Below, piece after piece: positions 1 through 7,200 of a stretch of 8,808 bases of DNA. The notes beneath the pieces are model-generated. The model worked only from the letters and a program-made list of their open reading frames with translations, was not told where the DNA came from and did no database searches. The DNA is from Janthinobacterium agaricidamnosum NBRC 102515 = DSM 9628 (GTDB taxonomy: Bacteria; Pseudomonadota; Gammaproteobacteria; Burkholderiales; Burkholderiaceae_D), in assembly GCF_000723165.1 (NCBI RefSeq), contig NZ_HG322949.1, positions 2,995,938-3,004,745 of the forward strand, written 5' to 3'. The position numbers were made by a program, and so were the translations under genes. The stretch's first letter is position 1. Every line of letters starts with the position of its first letter.

Positions 1-1200
1 CCCCGGCGTGATCGTGACGCTCTTGCCCAGCAGGTCCAGGTCGCCGCCGGCCGCGATGTCGCTGCCGGAAATGTTGAGGGCGCCGCCGGCGGCGATCGTC
101 ACATCGCCGCCGGTCGAGCCGACCGCGCTGCGCGACTGGCCGCTTTGGCTGGTCGCGTCGCGCTCCTGGTCGACCGTGGTGGTGCGTGTGCCGTAGCTGA
201 TGCCGAAACCGCCGCCGCTGAGGAAGCCGCTTTCCTTGACGCTACGGTGCTGCGATGCGGTGCTGCTGTCGGTCGCCGCTGCGATCGTGATGTCGTGTTT
301 GGCGATCAGGCTGGCCGCGCCGTCGCTGAGGATGCTCGACCCCGTCACCTTGATGTCATGGCCGGCCGCCAGCGCCACCGTGTTGCCGCCGAACGCGCTG
401 CCCGACGCCATGCTGCGTTCCAGCGTGTCGCGGCTGGTGATCGTTTCGCTGTGCAGGAAGCCTTTTTCGGTATGCTGGTGGCCTTCGTCGAGCGAGGTCT
501 GGTTGATACCGGCGGTCAGGTTCACGTCATGGCCGGCGCTGGCCACCAGCGCCTGGCCGGCCTGCACGTCCGCCGCCCGCGCGTTCAGGTCGTTGCCGGC
601 CTGGAGCGCGATATTGCCGCTGGCCTGGATCTGGCTGCCCACGTCGGTGCTCGTACTGTCCTTGCGGTAGTTGTTCGCATCCCAGTGCAGGCTGTTGGCG
701 CTGGCCGTGGTCAGCGTGCCCAGGTTGATGTCGCGCCCGGCGCTGACGATGGTATTGCCGTCCTGGCCGGCATTGCCGATCACCCCGGCCAGCAGGCTGA
801 CGTCGCGCCCGGCGGCGGCCACCAGCGTACCGCTGCCGCCGCTGCCGTCGCCGGTCACGTACAAACCGGCCACCCGGTCCAGGCCGGTGCGGCTGAAGCT
901 GTTGCCGCCGGCGCTGCTGGACCCGCTGTGGCTGGTGCTGTCGATGTGCAGGTCGCGCCCGGCCGTGGCGATCAGCTGGCTGTTCGCCGACATCGCGCCG
1001 CCGATGTTGTTCAAGTCGTTGCGCGCCGCCACCGCCACCGCATCGCCATGCACCCGCCCGCCCAGGTTGTCCACGTTTTCGGCGCTGAGCTTGACCACCT
1101 CGCGCCCGGCGATGGTGCCGCTGTTGGTCAGATCGCCGGACAGGTTGAGGTTGACCTCCTTGCCGGCCAGCAAGGAACCACTGCCATCGAGGTCGCCGTC
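1..1200 (-). other. FHA-2 type repeats (incomplete; continue left of the window)
   Basis: Residues 2537-2936. The repeat signature changes from LDNRGG steps to A-G-R/H/N-D-V/I/L steps: AGKEVNLNLSGDL, AGREVVKL, AGRDLHI, AGRDVSLLAG, AGRDINLG, AGNDLNARAADVQAG, AGHDVNLTAG, AGHDIKVTGSSI and AKHDITIAAA. Between them lie longer polar insertions with His, Ser and Thr clusters, for example EGHQHTEKGFLHSETITSRD and HRSVKESGFLSGGGFGISYG. This is the pattern of Fil_haemagg_2 (FHA-2) repeats, which in CdiA are required for delivery of the toxin tip into target cells. The window stops at SVTITPG within this region, so what follows (pretoxin, toxin, or plain C-terminus) is unseen. Confidence 0.85.
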
Positions 1201-4200
1201 GCGCAGCCGCAGATACACTTGCGGCACCAGCGCCTTTTGCGTGCTGCCGTCGGCCAGCGTCACGTCGCGCTCGACCAGCCAGACGATGTCGCTGGTCAGC
1301 GCCGCCATCTGCGCCGGCGTCAGCGCCACGCCGGGATGCAAATCCCAGGTCTTGGCGTAGACCGCGCCGGAGTCCATCAGCCCGCGGTATTGCTGCTCGT
1401 CGCTGCTGTAGTCGCCGGCGAAACGCTGGCCGGTCAGTTGCGCCACCTGTTCGCGCACCAGCTGCTGTTCATAAAAGCCGTCGCCCAGCCGCTTCTGCGT
1501 CACCGACGGATCGGCCTTGACCTGATTCAGCAAATAGTCGGAACCGGTCCATGCGCGGTAATTGGCGAAGCGCGGGTCGGTCTCGACCAGGTAGTGCGAC
1601 GATGGCGCCGGACTGATCTTGAACAGACTGGCGTTCGGCAACACCACCGACGCCGGGCTGCTGCGCACCACTTGCGCGCCGCCCGATGGATGGGCCAGCG
1701 CCACTTGCGCGATGCCGTTCAGGCGGACCTGCCGCGGCGCACCGTTGGCCGCATCCACCTGGACCGCGCCGCCGGATGCGCCGCCGACGCTGGCGCCGGC
1801 AGCCGGCGCCAGTGTCGTTTGATGGTTCGCGCCGACACCGGAGACGGCACCTGCCACCGCGCCCGTGGCCGCGTCGACGCCGCCGGCCTGGCCGGCGTTG
1901 CCGGTGCGCTCGCTGCCCTGCGGGCCGCTGCCTGCGCTGGCCGCAGCGGCGCCGTGTCCGGATGCATTGCCGACGCCGCCCAGGCCTGCAAGCGCCTTGA
2001 CGATGGCCGATGACTTGACATCGGCGCTGGCACTGCCGGCGGCGCTGGTGGCGCCATCGACGCTGGCTATGGCGACATTGGCCAGCGTGGTGCCGCTGCC
2101 TTGCGGCGCGGCCAATTGCTGTTCCCTGGCCACGTTGAGCGAAATGGTTTCAATCTGGTCCGGCGGCGCATAGCCGGTGCTGCTATGGCCGGTGTCATCC
2201 CGGCCCCTTTTATGGTTGCGCCAGAAAGAATGGGCGATACCGCTGTCGCTGGTGATTTTCTGCCCCGCGGTCTGGCTGTTCGACACCGACATGCCATGCA
2301 GGTCCAGCAAGCCGCCGGCGATGAGATGGCTATTGTCGTTCAATACCTGCCCGGCGTTGATGGAAATGTTGCGGCCGGCCGTGATGCGCCCCGGATCGGA
2401 GCTGACCACTTCGCTCTGCCGCGTGGTGCGCACGATATCGTAGCGGTTCCACTCTTCGTAGGTATTGTCGGGCGTGCGCAAATGGTCCGACTCGTCATTA
2501 TAGACCTCGACGCCGGGCGTCCCGGCAGCGTAGCGCTGCGCCACGCCCTTGCCCTGATACTCGGTGACATTCTGCGGCCCGGACGGACCCGACATGGCGA
2601 CCTCGAAGTGGCTATTCAGGTTATTGATATGCTCCGCTGCCAGGCTCAGGCTGCCCAGCGCTTCGATCGATGCGCTGGCGTTGTTCAGCACCGCGGCGCT
2701 GCCGCTGGCCTGACGCTTGGCGTCGAGCGCGCCGGCTATGGCCATGTCGTTGCCGCTGAAAATCAGCGCGTGTTCGCGGTTGTTGATGACCTGCGCGCCG
2801 ATGTTCAGGTTTTCGCGCGCGGCGATGGTCGCGGCGACGCCGTTCTCAACGTCGTTGTTCAGCGTCGCCGCGGCGATACTCAATTGGCTGCCGTACAGGC
2901 GGCCAGTGCCGAGGTTATTCAGCGTGCCGGCATTGAGCTCGGTGGCCACGCCGTCGATCAGGCCGCGGTTGTTCAACACGCCGCTGGCGCTGACGCGCGT
3001 GGTCGCGGCGCTGATGTCGCCGCTGGCGGTGTTGTCGAGATTGACGGCGCCCAGCGTCAGCGTGCCGCCGGCCTGCAATTTGCCGGCATTGACAAAGTCG
3101 CCGGCGATCGTCAGGCCGAGGTTGCGGTTGGCGGTGATTTCGCCGCCGGCGCCATGGATGTAATTGCCGCTCAAGTCCAGCGTCAGGTCTTGCTGCGACA
3201 GGATGCGCCCGTCGCCGCCGAGGCTGGCGGCGCGGATCTCGGCCAGCGTGCCGGCGATCACCGTGCCGCCGCCATTGCTGATGACCAGGCTGCGGCTGGC
3301 GCCGTCGTCCCTGACGCTCAGGGCGGTGCCGGCGCTCAGCAAGCCGAGGCTGTTGTCGAAGGCGCCGGAACCGCTGAACGTCAGCTGATGGTCGGCGCGC
3401 AGCGCGCCTTGCCGGTTATTCAGGCTGCCGGCGCTGATCGTCAGGTCGATGCCTTCCAGGCCCTGGTTGCTGCCCTGGGTGGCGCTATTGTCGATCGCGG
3501 CCGCGTTCAGCGTGGCGGCCGCGCCGGAGCGTATCAAGCCCTGCCGGTTGTCGATGACGCCGGCCACGTCGAGGTTCAGCTTGCCGACCACTTGCCACTG
3601 GCCGTTCTGGTTGTTCAAGCCGGCCAGGCTGAGCGCCAGGCTGGACTGGCCGGCGATCCGGCCGCCGCGATTGTCGAGCAAGCCGGCATGGCCGGTCACC
3701 GCGCCGGCCGCGCCGACATAACCGTCGCGGTTGCTCCAGTCGCCGACCGCCAGGTTCAGACCGGCGCCGCTGACGATGCCGCCCGGATTGCCCTGCAGAT
3801 TCCCCAGATTGCGCGCATACGACAGGGCGTTGGCATTGTTCAGCGCCTGGCCGTGGGTGTCGATCGACAGCCCGGCGCCCGATTGCAGCAAGCCGCCGTC
3901 ATTGTCCAGCGCGCCGCTGCGCACGTTCAGCGCCTGCGCGGCGACGATGGTGCCGATGCTGTTATCCAGCGCCGCCAGGCCGGTATCGATGCTGACATTG
4001 CGTCCGGCGATGCTGCCGGACAGGGTATTGCTCAAGCCGGCGCCGACGATGGCGATATCGCCGGCGGCCTGGATCGCGCCGCCGTCGTTGAGCGCGATGG
4101 CGCCGCTGGACAGCTTGATATCGCCTTGCACCGACGCGACCTTGCCGCCGCGGTTATCGAGCGCCCCGGCCGCCACGGCCAGGTTACCGGTGGCCGCCAG

Positions 4201-7200
4201 CAAGCCGCCGGCATTCTGCAGCGTCCCGCCGATAGCCGCGTCCAGGGCGCCGCCGGCGGTGATCTTGCCGTTCTGGTTCAGCAGCGCGCCCAGCGCGGCC
4301 GTCAGCTTGCCGCCGGCGCCGATGTCACCGGCATTGCTGTTGTCCAGCGTGCCGCCGCCGAGATCCAGGCTGGCGCCGCCGCCGGCCTGCAACTTGCCGC
4401 CCTGGTTATTCAGGGATTGCGCGGCGATCGCCGTATTGCCATTGCTGGCGATGCTGCCGCCGCGATTATCCAGGCTGACGCTGGCCCTGATGCCCGCCTG
4501 GCCAAACCCCAGCTGGCTGATCTCGCCTTGCCGGTTATCCAGCGTGCCGGCCGCGATCGTCACCTGCTGCGCGATGGTGCTGGCGTTGCGGTGGTCCAGC
4601 GTGGCGGCGGTCAGGCTCAAGCCGCCGTTGCTGGTGATCTGTCCGCGCTGGCCGTTCAAGCGGTCGGCCTGGATCACCAGCGCGCCATTGCCGGCGTGTT
4701 CGATCTTGCCGTCGGTATTGAGCAGCGTGGCCGCAGCCAGCGTCAGATTGGCGCTGTTGACGGCGATGCGGCCGGATGTATTGTCCAGCGAGCCGGTATC
4801 GATCCGCGTGGCGCCGGCGCCGCTCTGGACCAGGCTGCCGTGGCTGTTGTTCAGATTGGCGGCCCGCAGCGCCAACTGGCCGGCGCTGACCGTGCCCTGG
4901 CTGTTGTCCCAGGTTTGGCCGGGGTTGGCCTGGGCGCTGACCGTCAGCAGGCCCGGCGTGGTCAGCGTCGCGGCGCTGGTGCCGACATTGCCGCTGCTGG
5001 CCGACAGGCTGATCGTGGCGGCGCTGGTCTGGCTGGCGCCGATATCGAGCGACGCGCCGGCCAGGCTGGCGCTGCCGGCCGCCAGGTTCTGGCCGTTGGC
5101 GCGCAAGCCCTGGCGGGTCTGGATATTCAGGTCGCCGCCGGCATTGAAGGCGCCATCGGCCTTCAGTCCGGCGCCGATCAGGCTAGCGGCGGAACTGTCC
5201 AGGCTATTGGCGCTGATCGTGTTATTGCCTTGCGCCAGGATCACCCCGCTATTGCTGATCGCGCCGCTGGCGGTCAGCGTCTGGCTGGCGCCGGCGTACA
5301 GGCTGCCGCTGTTGACGACATTGGCCGCCGTCGTATCCAGCCGGGCGCCGGCAAACACCGTGCCGGCGCTGTTGTTCAAGTCGCCGATGGTCAAGACCGC
5401 ATTGCCGGCCACCGCCCGCACGCTGCCGCGGCTATTGTCGAGATTGGCGCCGCCCAGCGCCAGGTCGCGGCCGGCGGCGATGGTCCCGTCGCTATTATCG
5501 AGGCCGGCGCTGGCGTCGAGACGCATGCTCTGGCCGGCCGTGATGCCGCCGTGACCATTCAACAGCAGCGCCGCGTCGATCGCGGCGTCGCCATTGGTCT
5601 CGATCTTGCCGCCGCCATTGTCGAGCCGCTGGCTGGTCCGGATGCTGGTATGCGCCTGGCCCAGCTGGACGATGTCGCCATTGCGGTTGTCCAGCACGCC
5701 GGCCGACAGCGTCACCTGGCGCGCCACCGTGCTGGCGTTGCGGTGATCCAGATACGTCGCCGCCAGGTCCAGCGCGCCATTGCCGCTCAACTGGCCGCGC
5801 TGGCCGTCGAAATTGTCGGCCCGGATCGCCAGCGTGCCGGCGCCGGCATGTTCGATCTTGCCGTCCTGGTTGTTCAAGTCGCGCGCATTGAGCGTCAGAT
5901 TGGCGCTGTTGACGGCGATGCGGCCGCCGCCATTGTCCAGCAAGCCCGTCTCGATCGCCGTATCGCCGCTGCCCGTCTGGACGATAGCGCCGCCGCGATT
6001 ATCCAGATTCGCCAGCGCCAGTTGCAACTGGCCGGCGCTGAGCTTGCCTCCCTGATTAAGCAGCGTTTGCCCATTGCGCGCATGGGCGGTGATGGCCAGC
6101 AAACCGGCCGTGCTCAGCACCGCATTGCCGGTGCCGATATCGCCGCCAGCGGCCGTCAGCGCGATATTCGCGGCGCTGGTCTGGCTGCCCGACAGGTCCA
6201 GCGCCGCGCCGCTCATCAGCAGGTCGCCGGCGGCCAGGTTTTGTCCGCCGGCCTGCAACAGCCGCGCCGCGCCGACCGTCAGCTTGCCGGACTGGAGCAA
6301 GCTGCCATCGGCCGTCAGGCCGGCGCCCAGCAAGCCGCTGCTGCGCACGTCGCCGGCGCGCAGCGTGGTGTCGCGCAGCGCCGCGATCGAGCCGCTGTTG
6401 TCCAGCGTGCCGCCGACATCCAGATGCTGGTCGCGCCCGGCGTACAGCACGCCGTCGTTGCGCACGTCGCCGGCCACCGTGGCCGTCAAGTCGCTGCCCG
6501 CGCTCAGCGTGCCCTTGCGGTTCGACAGGCTGGCCGCCTGCAATGTCAAGGCGCCCGTAGCGGCCTGCAGCAAGCCACGCTCATTGCCGATCGCCGTGCC
6601 GGACAGTTGCAAGGCGGCGCCGGCGGCGATCACTCCATCGCTGTTATCGAGCGCGCCGCCGCTGTCGACCCGCGCCGCCAGCGCGGCCGTGATGCGCCCC
6701 CTGGCATTGGCCAGTGCGCCCGCTTGCAGGCGCAGGTCGCCATTGGCGACGATGGCGCCGCCGCTATTGTCGAGTTGGCGCACCACCGCCACCGTCATCG
6801 GGCCGGCGCCGGTTTGCAGCAGGCGGCCGTCGCGGTTGCTCAGGCTGGCGGCGTGCAGCGTCACTTGCTGGCCCGACGTACTGGCCTGGTCGTGGTCGAT
6901 GTCGACCGCGCCGATATCGACCAGGCCATTGCCGGTGATGCTGCCGCGCGCGCCGTCCAGCGCGGTCGCCCTGATCGTCAGCGCGCCGGCGCCGGCATGC
7001 TCGATCTTGCCGCCGGTATTGGCCAGCGTGGCCGCGCCCAGCGCCAGATTGGCGCTGTTGACGGCGATCCGGCCGCCGCTATTGTCGAGCCGGCCGTCCG
7101 GCGCCGTCAGCACGATCGCCGTGTCGCCGCGACCGGTTTGCACGATGCTGCCGCCGCGGTTATCCAGGTTCGCCGCCTGCACCGCGAGCTGGCCGGCGCT

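Noticed and set aside
145..2013. 622-codon plus-strand ORF
   Set aside because: It is codon-aligned antisense to the haemagglutinin gene. It is open because the real gene avoids TTA, CTA and TCA. Its translation is low-complexity (Ala, Val, Arg, His, Gly) with no recognisable domain.
1719..2057. 112-codon minus-strand ORF in a different frame
   Set aside because: It overlaps the Ala/Gly/Ser-rich linker out of frame. Its Pro/Ala/Arg-rich sequence is a frame-shifted reading of GC-rich DNA; the main frame runs through unbroken.
3731..5554. 607-codon plus-strand ORF
   Set aside because: Antisense shadow over the FHA-1 repeats in another register. Its product is a repetitive Leu/Pro/Ser/Ala/Arg sequence reflecting the repeats beneath it; no start signal or domain.
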